A stretch of 61,583 nucleotides of DNA from Candidatus Saccharimonadota bacterium (GCA_027492465.1 JAPUET010000023.1:1-61583); one strand, 5' to 3'; shown: positions 8,368 through 15,875, numbered from the stretch's first letter. A program made the numbers and translations. The notes: generated by a model from the letters alone, not told the origin.

Positions 8368-9060
8368 ATGAACGACGACACCACGCGTCTCAATAAATTT
8401 CTTGCCTTACAGCTAGGCATTTCGCGTCGTGAGGCTGATATTTTAATTGATTCTGGAGTAGTTACAATAAACAATGAGCCGATCATTCTTGGTGCTCGTG
8501 TAAAAACTGGCGATACAGTAGCAGTAGCAGGAAAGCAAATTGCAAGCAATAAAATCCCTCACATTTACCTGCAGTTCAATAAACCAGTGGGATACGTATG
8601 TTCACGTCGAGCGCAAGGCGACAATCCAACAATTTATGATCTCATTCCGCCCGAATACCATGCTTTAAAGCCTGTCGGTAGGCTTGACCGTAATAGTTCT
8701 GGCATTCTGCTACTTACCAATGATGGTGATTTCGCCTACCAGATGACACATCCTAAATTTGCAAAGATTAAAGTATACGAAGTGGAACTTGACCGCGACT
8801 TGGAGCCACTGCATCAGCAAATGATTAGCGATTTTGGCATTCAACTGGAAGATGGGAGCAGCCAACTCACCTTGGCGCGCCTTCATGATACCTTGCGTAA
8901 AGCCTGGCAAGTCACCATGAGCGAAGGTCGCAACAGGCAGATTCGCCGTACATTTGCCGCGTTAGGGTATGAGGTAAAAAAACTACATCGCGTACAATTT
9001 GGAAATTATTCACTTGGTGATATGAAGCCTGGAGAATTAAAAAACGTCACTATTCACTAG
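8368..9060 (+). CDS. RsuA/RluB-family pseudouridine synthase
   Basis: 230-residue enzyme that isomerises specific uridines in rRNA to pseudouridine. An N-terminal S4 RNA-binding domain (about residues 7-55, RLNKFLALQLGISRREAD) precedes the catalytic domain, with the active-site Asp in GRLDRNSSGILLLTNDG (about residue 110). NRQIRRTFAALGYEV is the typical late motif. Length and order fit RluB/RsuA; the exact rRNA position cannot be read from sequence. It starts 3 nt after the preceding regulator and is probably co-transcribed. The hairpin at 9084-9120 follows. Confidence 0.94.
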   Translation: MNDDTTRLNKFLALQLGISRREADILIDSGVVTINNEPIILGARVKTGDTVAVAGKQIASNKIPHIYLQFNKPVGYVCSRRAQGDNPTIYDLIPPEYHALKPVGRLDRNSSGILLLTNDGDFAYQMTHPKFAKIKVYEVELDRDLEPLHQQMISDFGIQLEDGSSQLTLARLHDTLRKAWQVTMSEGRNRQIRRTFAALGYEVKKLHRVQFGNYSLGDMKPGELKNVTIH

Positions 9061-9083
9061 GTGATATAAATAATAATTCAAAA

Positions 9084-9120
9084 ATGGGTGGCGTGTCGCG
9101 ATCTGCAACACACCACCCAT
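9084..9120 (-). terminator. Terminator of GC-rich unit B
   Basis: Perfect 8-bp outer stem (ATGGGTGG 9084-9091, CCACCCAT 9113-9120) with an inner GTGT/ACAC extension. On the minus strand it is followed by TTTTTG, so it terminates the small gene at 9120-9326. It may also stop read-through from the pseudouridine synthase gene. Confidence 0.8.
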
Positions 9121-9326
9121 TAGCACCCCCTCTTGCTGTTTTTGATAATGCCCTCGAACTGGCGTCGTTCGTCGGCCGACAGCGTCGGGCTGTCGCGCGC
9201 CAACTGGGCCCGACCTCTCTCAGCGAGCACCTTACTTCGCTGATACAGGTTAATGGTCTTGACGACAACCCAGCCGAGGACTGATACCGAAAAGACAATC
9301 ATCACCCACAGTTCCGTGAGGTTCAC
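9120..9326 (-). CDS. Small GC-rich single-pass membrane protein (unit B)
   Basis: Unrecognised 68-residue protein. The GTG at 9326 is preferred because AGGAG (9336-9340) lies 9 nt upstream; TTG 9335 and GTG 9332 are too close to it. A single transmembrane helix covers about residues 6-24, followed by a basic cytoplasmic tail (YQRSKVLAERGRAQLARDS) that looks helical. The line 9181-9240 has 41 G/C of 60. It has its own promoter (9375-9403, minus) and terminator and stands isolated, pointing against its neighbours rluB and der. It is part of the five-unit GC-rich set. Confidence 0.65.
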   Translation of the reverse strand: MNLTELWVMIVFSVSVLGWVVVKTINLYQRSKVLAERGRAQLARDSPTLSADERRQFEGIIKNSKRGC

Positions 9327-9374
9327 GGGCACCAACTCCTTTCCGGTATAACTGGCCGAGGATGGTCGTTACTA

Positions 9375-9403
9375 CTAATACCATATAGTGCATAAGGATG
9401 CAA
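9375..9403 (-). promoter_or_regulatory. Promoter of GC-rich unit B
   Basis: Minus strand: -35 TTGCAT (9398-9403), 17-nt spacer, -10 TATTAG (9375-9380). The same TTGCAT -35 is used by unit A. Confidence 0.55.
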
Positions 9404-9422
9404 GAAGGCTATAGCGCCTAGC

Positions 9423-9451
9423 TTGTCATCAGAGGTAAAATATGCTACAAT
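9423..9451 (+). promoter_or_regulatory. Promoter of der
   Basis: -35 TTGTCA (9423-9428), 17-nt spacer, extended -10 TGC-TACAAT (9446-9451). The der ATG at 9462 is only 10 nt beyond the -10, so the transcript would be nearly leaderless. Confidence 0.75.
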
Positions 9452-9461
9452 TAAGTAAATT

Positions 9462-11036
9462 ATGGCAACCAAACTACCAACTGTCGCAATTATCGGCCGA
9501 GCAAATGCGGGCAAAAGCTCACTTTTTAACCGTATGGTGCGCTCGCAACAGGCAATTGTCGCCCGCGAAGCCGGTACCACCCGCGACAATGTACTCGGGA
9601 AGGTAAGTTACTCGCGCAACAAGCTGGCTCAAGCGGGTGACAGCGCGCGGGGCAGCGCCCAAAATGTTTCGTCCGAGGGCGAAAGCATTTTAGGGGCGGA
9701 CGCGCTGGCAGGACCCGCGTCTAGCGACTTACGTGCGAATTCTAGAAGAATTCGTGACGACAGGAGCGGGGATACCGGCGAATTCTGGTTAGTTGATACT
9801 GCCGGCCTGAAAGATCCATCCGACGAATTTGAAGCAGGTATTCAGGATCAGATTCAGGAAGCCGCTGACGCCGCAGATGTCATTATCGTCGTCGTAGACA
9901 GCATGGAATACCCTGGTGATGAAGATCGCATCGTCGCTAAAAAAGCCCTCAAAAGCAAAAAGCCCGTCATTTTAGTCACCAATAAAGCTGACCTAAAAAA
10001 TGCCATTCATAACGATGAATTCCGCCGCCTCGGCATTAAAGATATCATTCGCACCAGCGCCGAGCATAACAGCGGTGTGAGCGAACTACTCGACCGCATT
10101 GCCGAGCTGATTCCTGAAGCCCATGAATCTGAACCCGACGACGTGCTTCGTGTTGCGCTCATTGGCCGTCCAAATGTTGGCAAAAGCCAGCTATTCAATA
10201 CACTTGCCGGTAAGCAGCAGGCGCTCGTCGCCAATGTCGCTGGCACCACCCGCGACCTTAACCGTGTAAGGGTCGGCTACCATGGTCAGGCAATTGAATT
10301 AATTGATACGGCCGGTATTCGCCGCCAGGGCAAGCAAGAGGTTGGCATCGAGAAATTCTCGGTTCTCCGCACCCTTAACGCTATAGAAGAAGCCGAAGTG
10401 TGCTTCTTGCTCATGGATGTCAATGAGCTTAATGTTGCGCTCGACCAAAAGCTAGCCGGAATTATTGCCGAGGCGGGGAAGGGCTTAGTGCTTGTCGTCA
10501 GCAAATGGGATAGTGTCATGGACAAAGACGCCTATACTCGTGATGCTTTAGCACCGAAAATTACTTACAATTTCGATTTTGTACCGTGGGCGCCACTTAT
10601 TTTTACTAGCAGTGTTACTGGTCAAAATGTTACCAAACTCTTCGACCTTGCCCTTGATATCCGCGCTCGGCGTGAACAGGACACCAAAACTCGCGTACTA
10701 AACGATCTACTGCAAAAAGCCGTTCAAAAACACCCACCAGCCGGGCTCAAAAACACCCATCCAAAGCTGCGTTATATGGTACAAACCGATAAAACCCCAC
10801 CCTGGTTTGTCATTTATGGCTCTAATCTAAAATTTGTACACTGGAGCTACAAGCGCTACCTCGAACGCCTCGTGCGCGAAACCTATAACTACGCAGGCGT
10901 ACCGATTAAATTTAGCTATCGCGACGAAAAACAAATTAAATCAAACAAGGAGCGCATGGCTCAAGGTTTAGAGCCAGTAACCAAAGCCTACAAGCAGCGT
11001 AAAGAGGCTGAAAAATACGTAAAGAAGGATGAGTAG
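9462..11036 (+). CDS. der: Ribosome-assembly GTPase Der (EngA) with an inserted segment in G-domain 1
   Basis: Tandem GTPase needed for 50S subunit maturation. G-domain 1 has GRANAGKSS (12-20), GTTRD switch I (38-42), DTAG (112-115) and NKAD. G-domain 2 has GRPNVGKS, GTTRD, DTAG and SKWD. A C-terminal KH-like domain and basic tail follow. The 524-residue length exceeds usual Der (about 440-490). The excess is a segment of about 50 residues (about 54-105, nucleotides 9621-9776) between switch I and DTAG, rich in Ser, Gly, Ala, Arg and Asp. Its DNA carries three consecutive inverted repeats. The reading frame stays open through it, so the protein is probably functional. Transcription starts about 4 nt before the ATG and no SD is seen. 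The 3' end overlaps the next gene by 8 nt. Confidence 0.95.
   Translation: MATKLPTVAIIGRANAGKSSLFNRMVRSQQAIVAREAGTTRDNVLGKVSYSRNKLAQAGDSARGSAQNVSSEGESILGADALAGPASSDLRANSRRIRDDRSGDTGEFWLVDTAGLKDPSDEFEAGIQDQIQEAADAADVIIVVVDSMEYPGDEDRIVAKKALKSKKPVILVTNKADLKNAIHNDEFRRLGIKDIIRTSAEHNSGVSELLDRIAELIPEAHESEPDDVLRVALIGRPNVGKSQLFNTLAGKQQALVANVAGTTRDLNRVRVGYHGQAIELIDTAGIRRQGKQEVGIEKFSVLRTLNAIEEAEVCFLLMDVNELNVALDQKLAGIIAEAGKGLVLVVSKWDSVMDKDAYTRDALAPKITYNFDFVPWAPLIFTSSVTGQNVTKLFDLALDIRARREQDTKTRVLNDLLQKAVQKHPPAGLKNTHPKLRYMVQTDKTPPWFVIYGSNLKFVHWSYKRYLERLVRETYNYAGVPIKFSYRDEKQIKSNKERMAQGLEPVTKAYKQRKEAEKYVKKDE
9621..9776 (+). repeat. Palindrome-rich in-frame insertion within der
   Basis: Three hairpin-forming inverted repeats follow one another. 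9661-9691 has arms with a one-base bulge; 9699-9704 pairs with 9716-9721 (GACGCG/CGCGTC); 9736-9743 pairs with 9747-9754 (CGAATTCT/AGAATTCG). The segment is in frame and adds about 50 residues to Der at a spot where the family has only a few. It resembles in-frame palindromic elements such as the Rickettsia RPEs in style, but no sequence relation is claimed. No second copy was seen in this window. Confidence 0.5.
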
Positions 11037-11724
11037 TTCTCACATTCAGCAAGCAATCATTAGTCGGCTCAAAAACGCCGACACCCTGCGCTATAGCGAA
11101 TTAAAGGTTGCGGGCATCGAACGTGACCTCTTTAATTACCACCTTCGTGAGCTTGTCGCAAAAGGAATGCTCACAAAACTACCGGCTCGCGGTGGATATA
11201 CGCTTTCTGCAAAGGGCCAGCGCTACGTGGCGGATATTTATCATTCATCCGACCAAGCAAATCGGCTCTTTAAAATAAATCCGCTCCTTATCGTCGCCGA
11301 CCAACGTCCGGATGGTATATATATTCTACAGCAATTCCGGACCTCTCAACCGAACTACGGTACGGTAGGGATCCCCGGCGGCACTATCACTAAATCTGAG
11401 CCTCTTCTAGAAGGCGCTACCCGCAAATTACAAGACGAAACAGGTCTTACAGCCGAATTCACGCTCATTGCAACTACTCGGCGTATTCTTTACCGCCACG
11501 GGACGTTATTTGCCGATGTCTTCTTTCCGATTTGCCTTACTACTACATACTCGGGAGAGTTGCGCGACACCGATTTCGGAAAAAATCAGTGGGTCCCAAT
11601 AGATACAGCCATCCAGCAAGATACGCGTATTGAATATATCGCGACAATTCTTACGGCAATCAAAAACAACACACTCGAAACAATTCGCGGGCAGTACCAC
11701 GAACAAATCACTCACGAACAGTAG
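11029..11724 (+). CDS. Winged-helix / Nudix-like fusion protein
   Basis: 231-residue protein with two parts. Residues 1-75 look like a winged helix-turn-helix (ERDLFNYHLRELVAKGMLTKL, then a GGYTLSAKG wing). Residues 80-225 form a Nudix-type fold with box GGTITKSE...RKLQDETGL. In the Nudix box the usual RE is RK and the first E of EE is D, so metal binding may be altered; it could be a ligand sensor rather than a hydrolase (inference). Similar wHTH-Nudix fusions act as metabolite-responsive regulators in other bacteria. It starts inside the der 3' end (8-nt overlap) and is co-transcribed with it. Binding target unknown. Confidence 0.75.
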   Translation: MSSSHIQQAIISRLKNADTLRYSELKVAGIERDLFNYHLRELVAKGMLTKLPARGGYTLSAKGQRYVADIYHSSDQANRLFKINPLLIVADQRPDGIYILQQFRTSQPNYGTVGIPGGTITKSEPLLEGATRKLQDETGLTAEFTLIATTRRILYRHGTLFADVFFPICLTTTYSGELRDTDFGKNQWVPIDTAIQQDTRIEYIATILTAIKNNTLETIRGQYHEQITHEQ

Positions 11725-11798
11725 GGTAGGCGATCTTCACTTATACTCGCTGAGACATCTTGGTAGGCTTATAGATATAACCTAACAAGGAGCCCTAT

Positions 11799-12620
11799 AT
11801 GCCGAGATTAGATCATGAAGGTATAGATTTTATTAATTATCCCAGTGCTACAAAAGAAGCCGTCCACAGAGCCGCAGTTGCGTGGGAGCGATTCACTCAG
11901 CTACCTCAAGAAACAAAAGATCAATTTTCCGCTAAAGGCTTACAATTTTCGGTAGGCTACGAACATAAGGGTGATGGATCGCGCGAAAGTAAAGATGTCA
12001 AAGAAAATTTTGACGTAACACTCGCCGGCATCGAAGCAATGAAAGAGGGAATGGATACTGCGGCAGCCGACGAGCTTCTGCAAGCGGCGAGCGAACTATT
12101 TAACACACTCGGTCCGGTTGCTGATGGATTCTGCAAGGCAGCAGAAGCAACCTACGACCTACCAGGGTTTCGGAACACCGCTGCTCGTAGTGCCGTCAAT
12201 CGATTCATTCGCTTTTTACATTACCCAGCCGTACCGGAAGGTACTGTTATCGGAGAGGCACACGCCGATCATAGTGGCTACACATTTCATTTATACGAAT
12301 CTACCAGTGGGTGCCATGGGCTTTCCGCCGTAGATGAAACATGGTTTGACATGCCAGTCGCAAGCGACGAAATGTTGGTTTTTGGTGGTATGCAGCTACA
12401 ATTACTCAGCGAAGGCCGTATAAAAGCCCTCTCTCACGAGATTACTGCCAATTCCACTACGAGCACCGTCGGCCGCCACGCAATCGTTTGCTTTAACGTG
12501 CTCGATGGTATGCCGACCTACGACCGCAACACTCACGGTAGACTACAAGACAAACCAGCCGGGTTCAACTACGGTCTTTCGCTGGCCGAATTTAGCACCT
12601 TGTTTTCAGACAATAAGTAG
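11799..12620 (+). CDS. 2OG-Fe(II) oxygenase-like protein (isopenicillin N synthase type)
   Basis: 273-residue protein resembling the isopenicillin-N-synthase/2OG-Fe(II) dioxygenase family. The N-terminal part matches the DIOX_N style, and the core has an iron-ligand HAD (GEAHADHSG, about residue 150) and a distal His (ALSHEI, about residue 213), followed by a basic residue in GRHAIVCFN. The substrate is unknown; family members oxidise small molecules or amino-acid derivatives. AAGGAG (11787-11792) precedes the ATG at 11799. It is an unusual enzyme in a genome with little metabolism, so lateral acquisition is plausible. The next gene, pth, appears to have its own -10. Confidence 0.72.
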   Translation: MPRLDHEGIDFINYPSATKEAVHRAAVAWERFTQLPQETKDQFSAKGLQFSVGYEHKGDGSRESKDVKENFDVTLAGIEAMKEGMDTAAADELLQAASELFNTLGPVADGFCKAAEATYDLPGFRNTAARSAVNRFIRFLHYPAVPEGTVIGEAHADHSGYTFHLYESTSGCHGLSAVDETWFDMPVASDEMLVFGGMQLQLLSEGRIKALSHEITANSTTSTVGRHAIVCFNVLDGMPTYDRNTHGRLQDKPAGFNYGLSLAEFSTLFSDNK

Positions 12621-12645
12621 CTCACCTCAGGGAGCCCCACTATAC

Positions 12646-12651
12646 TATAAT
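12646..12651 (+). promoter_or_regulatory. -10 element of pth, leaderless start
   Basis: TATAAT ends 6 nt before the pth ATG, so the predicted transcript starts at the ATG. No -35 or Shine-Dalgarno is convincing. Confidence 0.55.
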
Positions 12652-12657
12652 GAATAT

Positions 12658-13248
12658 ATGAAACTCATTATTGGCCTTGGCAATCCCGAGCAAAAATACG
12701 ACGGCACGCGCCACAACGTAGGGTTTTGGGTGCTTGATGCCCTAGCCCGGCAGTATGGAGGCATATTTAAAGCTAACCAAAAATTCAAAGCCGAACTAGC
12801 CGAAATAGTGGTAAGCAGCGAAAAAATACTGCTTATAAAGCCAGCCACTTACTATAACGATTCCGGTCTTGCTGCGCGGGCAGTAATCGATTATTACAAA
12901 GCGAGCCTAAAAGACCTTTTGATTATTCATGATGAGCTAATGATTGATTTTGGGACCGTACGCACGCGAACAAGCGGGAGAGATGCAGGTAATAATGGCA
13001 TTAAATCCCTTATTACGCATGTAAACAGCGATCAATTTGCCCGCGTGCGTATAGGTACGGGCACTCCGCTGCGAGACCTTGCTCCAGATTACGATTTTGT
13101 ACTTGGCCGTTTTTCGACCGAAGAGCAAGCGGTACTGCAGAACGATTTACTGCCCATAATTCTTAATTTTATAGAGCAGTTTATCGGTAACGAATTTGGT
13201 AACGATAGTACCTCAATTAAAAAACTCTCCGAAGAGAGCGATATATAG
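12658..13248 (+). CDS. pth: Peptidyl-tRNA hydrolase
   Basis: Cleaves peptidyl-tRNA released from stalled ribosomes so the tRNA can be reused. The 196-residue protein has the family start MKLIIGLGNPEQKYDGTRHN, including the catalytic His of TRHNVGF (about residue 20), the PATYYNDSG block, the HDELMIDFG block and GGNNGIKS-like DAGNNGIKSL. The reading frame is open upstream to 12505, but the ATG at 12658 matches the conserved N-terminus. It is preceded by a TATAAT only 6 nt away, which points to a leaderless mRNA. A long GC-rich hairpin follows. Confidence 0.96.
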   Translation: MKLIIGLGNPEQKYDGTRHNVGFWVLDALARQYGGIFKANQKFKAELAEIVVSSEKILLIKPATYYNDSGLAARAVIDYYKASLKDLLIIHDELMIDFGTVRTRTSGRDAGNNGIKSLITHVNSDQFARVRIGTGTPLRDLAPDYDFVLGRFSTEEQAVLQNDLLPIILNFIEQFIGNEFGNDSTSIKKLSEESDI

Positions 13249-13258
13249 TTTCGGGGGG

Positions 13259-13297
13259 ACGATTCCTGGGGCGCGCCACGCGCGCCCCAGGAATCGT
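13259..13297. terminator. Very stable hairpin between pth and GC-rich unit C
   Basis: A perfect 17-bp inverted repeat (13259-13275 and 13281-13297, 5-nt loop) separates two convergent genes. No T-run follows on either side, so it may act as a block or mRNA 3'-end stabiliser rather than a classic terminator. It is GC-rich like the adjacent unit C gene. Confidence 0.6.
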
Positions 13298-13303
13298 TGT
13301 CGG

Positions 13304-13804
13304 TCAGGCGGAGCAGCGCTCCAGCCCTCGGAGCTTCTTCACCACCTTCCCGTTCTTGTTGAGAAGGGAGTAGTCCGTGGCCACGCACTGCCGGGCCGGC
13401 AGCGTGTTGTACTGCGCCACACTCCGCTTGCCCTTCTTGGTGGTGGTAGTGCCCTTCCAGCTGTAGTACGTCTTGGACTTGACCGTGGTCTTGGAGCTGG
13501 ACTTCACCTCCTTGCCCTCGCCGCACGTGATGGCCTTGCCCTTGTAGACCGCCACATACTCGGCGGCCTTGAGATTGCCGAGGCGACCGCTGGCAGCCTT
13601 GATCCACTCGCGGCTCTTGCCGCAGTGAGTGCTCTTGGCGGAGCCCGTGGCGTTACCGCCACCACCAGGCGGGGGACCGGGGTGACTGCTCATCTGCACC
13701 GGCGCGGCCTGGGCCACGGCGGGGGCCGTGATGCCGAGACCGGCAGTCGCGACCATGGCGAGGCCAACGGTGGCCACGCCGAGCTTATTGGGGGTATGAA
13801 ACAT
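13304..13804 (-). CDS. Predicted secreted GC-rich protein with four cysteines (unit C)
   Basis: Unrecognised 166-residue protein. The N-terminus is a clear Sec signal peptide: short polar start, hydrophobic core about 8-28, and cleavage after AVAQAA (about residue 34). The mature part begins with a Pro/Gly linker (PGPPPGGGG). It then has a basic Lys/Ser/Thr-rich domain with four Cys (THCGK, TCGEG, RQCVA, ERCSA), enough for two disulfides outside the cell. AAGGAG precedes the ATG at good spacing. The line 13681-13740 has 45 G/C of 60, far above the neighbours. It has its own promoter (13883-13911). Its exported nature makes it a candidate host-contact factor (inference). Confidence 0.75.
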   Translation of the reverse strand: MFHTPNKLGVATVGLAMVATAGLGITAPAVAQAAPVQMSSHPGPPPGGGGNATGSAKSTHCGKSREWIKAASGRLGNLKAAEYVAVYKGKAITCGEGKEVKSSSKTTVKSKTYYSWKGTTTTKKGKRSVAQYNTLPARQCVATDYSLLNKNGKVVKKLRGLERCSA

Positions 13805-13882
13805 CTCGAGTGCTCCTTCTGCACTCGGACGAGGGAGGGCGGGGTTGCCCTGTCGTCATGCCCGGGTAGGCATTAATTCATA

Positions 13883-13911
13883 ATTTTACCATCAACGCTA
13901 ATAAAAATCAA
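13883..13911 (-). promoter_or_regulatory. Promoter of GC-rich unit C
   Basis: Minus strand: -35 TTGATT (13906-13911), 17-nt spacer, -10 TAAAAT (13883-13888). It lies in the AT-rich gap next to the ZIP gene stop. Confidence 0.55.
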
Positions 13912-13912
13912 G

Positions 13913-14662
13913 TTAAACGCCGAGCAGCATACTAGCTCCGCCCACAAACGCAAGCCCAGCCAATAGCACACCTGCTTGTATAGTACCTATGCGTCGAGGC
14001 TGTTCATGAATTTCCGGAATAATATCACTCGCGGCAACATAAATAAAGAATCCGCTTGTAAGCGCCAAAAGCTCGGCCTCGGGCAACTTTACCGAAGAAC
14101 TAAGCCACACCACTACGAGGGCCGCCAGCAAGGTTCCAACCGCAGTCATCACATTCGCAAGCAAAACTTTTCTATCTTTCCAGCCGCGCGAAAGCAAAAT
14201 ACCAAAGGTACCAAGTTCTTTAGGAATCTCGTGAGCACTCACAGCAATCGTCGTTACGACACCGCTTACCGGATTCACTAAAAAGGCCGCACCGATTGCC
14301 GCACCATCGATAATGTTATGCAATAAATCACCCGCCATCACAAGCCGATTTTGCTGCTCGCGACGAGTATGTTCGTTATGCTCATGGTGGTGATGAAACC
14401 ACCCCGAAAGCCGCTCCAAGAGGAAAAAACAGATAAAACCGACCAGTGTCCACAGTAGCAATGCGCGCGGATCGCCAAGTTCAAAACTTTCGGGTAGTAA
14501 ATCAAAAAACGCCGCCGCAAGCAGTGCGCCGGCACCAAATGGCAGGGCAATCGTAATAGCACGGCTACGATTGCGCTTTGAAAGAAAAATCAGCGCACCA
14601 CCACCTAAAGAAATAAGGCTTCCCACCAAAATAACCGCGATCATTAAGCCTACATCTGTCAT
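13913..14662 (-). CDS. ZIP-family divalent metal transporter
   Basis: 249-residue integral membrane protein of the ZIP family, which moves Zn2+ or related divalent metals toward the cytoplasm. Eight hydrophobic segments can be drawn. The loop near residue 90 is His-rich (GWFHHHHEHNEH), and the metal-binding helices carry HNIIDG and HEIPKELG, both diagnostic. The frame is open to 14734, but the ATG at 14662 gives the usual start right before the first helix. It is preceded by a 285-nt structured leader ending in an intrinsic terminator 16 nt upstream of the ATG. A TATAAT 7 nt from the ATG offers a second, leaderless start. Metal-dependent control is plausible; not shown. Confidence 0.92.
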   Translation of the reverse strand: MTDVGLMIAVILVGSLISLGGGALIFLSKRNRSRAITIALPFGAGALLAAAFFDLLPESFELGDPRALLLWTLVGFICFFLLERLSGWFHHHHEHNEHTRREQQNRLVMAGDLLHNIIDGAAIGAAFLVNPVSGVVTTIAVSAHEIPKELGTFGILLSRGWKDRKVLLANVMTAVGTLLAALVVVWLSSSVKLPEAELLALTSGFFIYVAASDIIPEIHEQPRRIGTIQAGVLLAGLAFVGGASMLLGV

Positions 14663-14947
14663 TGGAATTATTATAACAAAAAAGCGCCAGGTAAGGGTGG
14701 GCATCACCTGGCGCCATTTTGCCCTTCGTCCCACCCTATCGGGTAAACGTGATCCACCTCACACTACGAGCGATCCGCTGGACAAAGGGGTTAGTATACG
14801 CACTAGAGCTTTCTAACGGCGTTATAGTGGAGGGTAGAATACTATAACGCACCCTGGTGCGCAACCTAACATATAGAGTTTTCAGTAAAGAAAACTCTGT
14901 TAGAATAGGGGGTATAAGGTGCTTGATGGGTTTCCACACATCAATCA
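14663..14947 (-). ncRNA. Structured leader RNA upstream of ZIP gene (candidate riboswitch/attenuator or sRNA)
   Basis: A strong minus-strand promoter (14954-14982) predicts a transcript from about 14947. The RNA contains two perfect hairpins (14875-14883 with 14890-14898, 9 bp; 14819-14828 with 14841-14850, 10 bp) and ends at the intrinsic terminator 14678-14714, just before the ZIP start codon. An 8-bp pairing (14730-14737 with 14694-14701) would trap one side of the terminator and is mutually exclusive with it. It does not match the hallmarks I know of M-box, yybP-ykoY, T-box, 6S, SRP, RNase P or tmRNA. A 70-codon leaderless ORF (14948-14736) spans much of it and is the main alternative. 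Confidence 0.55.
14678..14714 (-). terminator. Intrinsic terminator in front of the ZIP gene
   Basis: Perfect 9-bp stem GCGCCAGGT/ACCTGGCGC (14684-14692, 14706-14714) followed on the minus strand by T6 (14678-14683). It lies 16 nt upstream of the ZIP ATG, so it would stop leader transcripts unless antiterminated. Confidence 0.85.
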
Positions 14948-14953
14948 TTTCTT

Positions 14954-14982
14954 ATGATAGCACACTATTTATCATATGTCAA
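14954..14982 (-). promoter_or_regulatory. Consensus promoter of the ZIP leader RNA
   Basis: Minus strand: perfect -35 TTGACA (14977-14982), 17-nt spacer, -10 TATCAT (14954-14959). It overlaps the divergent dprA promoter region. Confidence 0.8.
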
Positions 14983-15003
14983 CACTTTTTATAACAAATT
15001 TGT

Positions 15004-15861
15004 ATGATCATCAATAAAGTTTCTCCAGATAAGCACAAGTACTTACAGATTATAGCTTCTATTGATAAATGCCCTAGTAGATTGTATTATTTTGGAAAGT
15101 TGCCCGAGACCCGCCTGCCAAGCGTTGCGATCGTCGGTACACGTAAACCCACCGCTTATGGCAAAGAGGTAACCCACAAGTTGGCGTACGATCTTGCAGC
15201 CCGCGGCGTAGTGATAGTCAGTGGACTTGCCCTTGGGGTGGACGGCATCGCCCATAGCGCCGCGCTAGAGGCGGGTGGCATAACAATAGCGGTCCTTGCG
15301 AACGCCTTGCCAGATATTAGGCCAGTCACTAATCGCGACATAGGTGAACGAATTATTGCCAGTGGCGGAGCGATTCTCTCTGAGGCAGACGATGAAACAT
15401 TGCTCGGAAAATGGAGTTTTTTACAGCGCAATCGAATCGTGGCAGGCATTAGCGATGCGATTCTAATCACCGAAGCAAGTTCGCGGAGCGGAACACTCAA
15501 CACAGCCGCGAGAGCCCTCGAGCAAGGCAAAGAAGTTTTTGTCGTGCCAGGCAACATTACAAGTCCTATGAGTGTCGGCTGTAATCAGCTGCTCAAGCAA
15601 GGGGCGCGGCTCGTAACATCGGTTGATGACATTCTTGAGGTCATAGCACCGCAACTCTTAAAGGGCCAAGCAAGCCTGGCGCTTGGCAATACGCCGCTCG
15701 AAACTGCTGTGCTCGAACAGCTCCGCACCGGTATGCGCGATGGCGACGAATTGCAACAAACCCTTAGCTGCACCGCAACCGATCTCAACGTCACACTGAC
15801 TATGCTTGAAGTGAACGGTGTTGTGCGTGCCCTTGGCGGCAATCAGTGGACTATTCGTTAG
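15004..15861 (+). CDS. dprA: DNA-processing protein DprA (Smf)
   Basis: Binds incoming single-stranded DNA and loads RecA during natural transformation; widely kept in CPR bacteria. The 285-residue protein has the Rossmann-like DprA fold with VAIVGTRKPTAYG (about 41-53), SGLALGVDGIAH (73-84) and the late block QRNRIVAGISDAILITEA, then a C-terminal winged helix (about 225-285). The N-terminal SAM-like domain of longer homologues is reduced. The ATG at 15004 lies 8 nt after a TATAAC (14990-14995), so it is probably leaderless. It diverges from the ZIP leader. Together with RecO and XseAB it fits DNA-uptake-based nucleotide scavenging or recombination. Confidence 0.95.
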   Translation: MIINKVSPDKHKYLQIIASIDKCPSRLYYFGKLPETRLPSVAIVGTRKPTAYGKEVTHKLAYDLAARGVVIVSGLALGVDGIAHSAALEAGGITIAVLANALPDIRPVTNRDIGERIIASGGAILSEADDETLLGKWSFLQRNRIVAGISDAILITEASSRSGTLNTAARALEQGKEVFVVPGNITSPMSVGCNQLLKQGARLVTSVDDILEVIAPQLLKGQASLALGNTPLETAVLEQLRTGMRDGDELQQTLSCTATDLNVTLTMLEVNGVVRALGGNQWTIR

Positions 15862-15875
15862 TTTTGTGATATAAT
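15847..15875 (+). promoter_or_regulatory. Promoter of GC-rich unit D
   Basis: -35 TGGACT (15847-15852), 17-nt spacer, -10 TATAAT (15870-15875). It overlaps the end of dprA. Confidence 0.6.

Noticed and set aside
13196-13876. 226-residue plus-strand frame opposite the secreted protein gene
   Set aside because: Antisense of a GC-rich gene, where long open frames are expected; the minus frame has SD and signal peptide.
14663-14947. T-box or RNase P/6S/tmRNA assignment for the ZIP leader
   Set aside because: GGGTGG resembles part of a T-box, but specifier and antiterminator bulge context and an aminoacyl-tRNA-related downstream gene are missing; no other signature matched.
14736-14948. 70-codon ORF in the ZIP leader
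   Set aside because: No SD and strong RNA hairpins throughout; kept only as the alternative to the ncRNA call.
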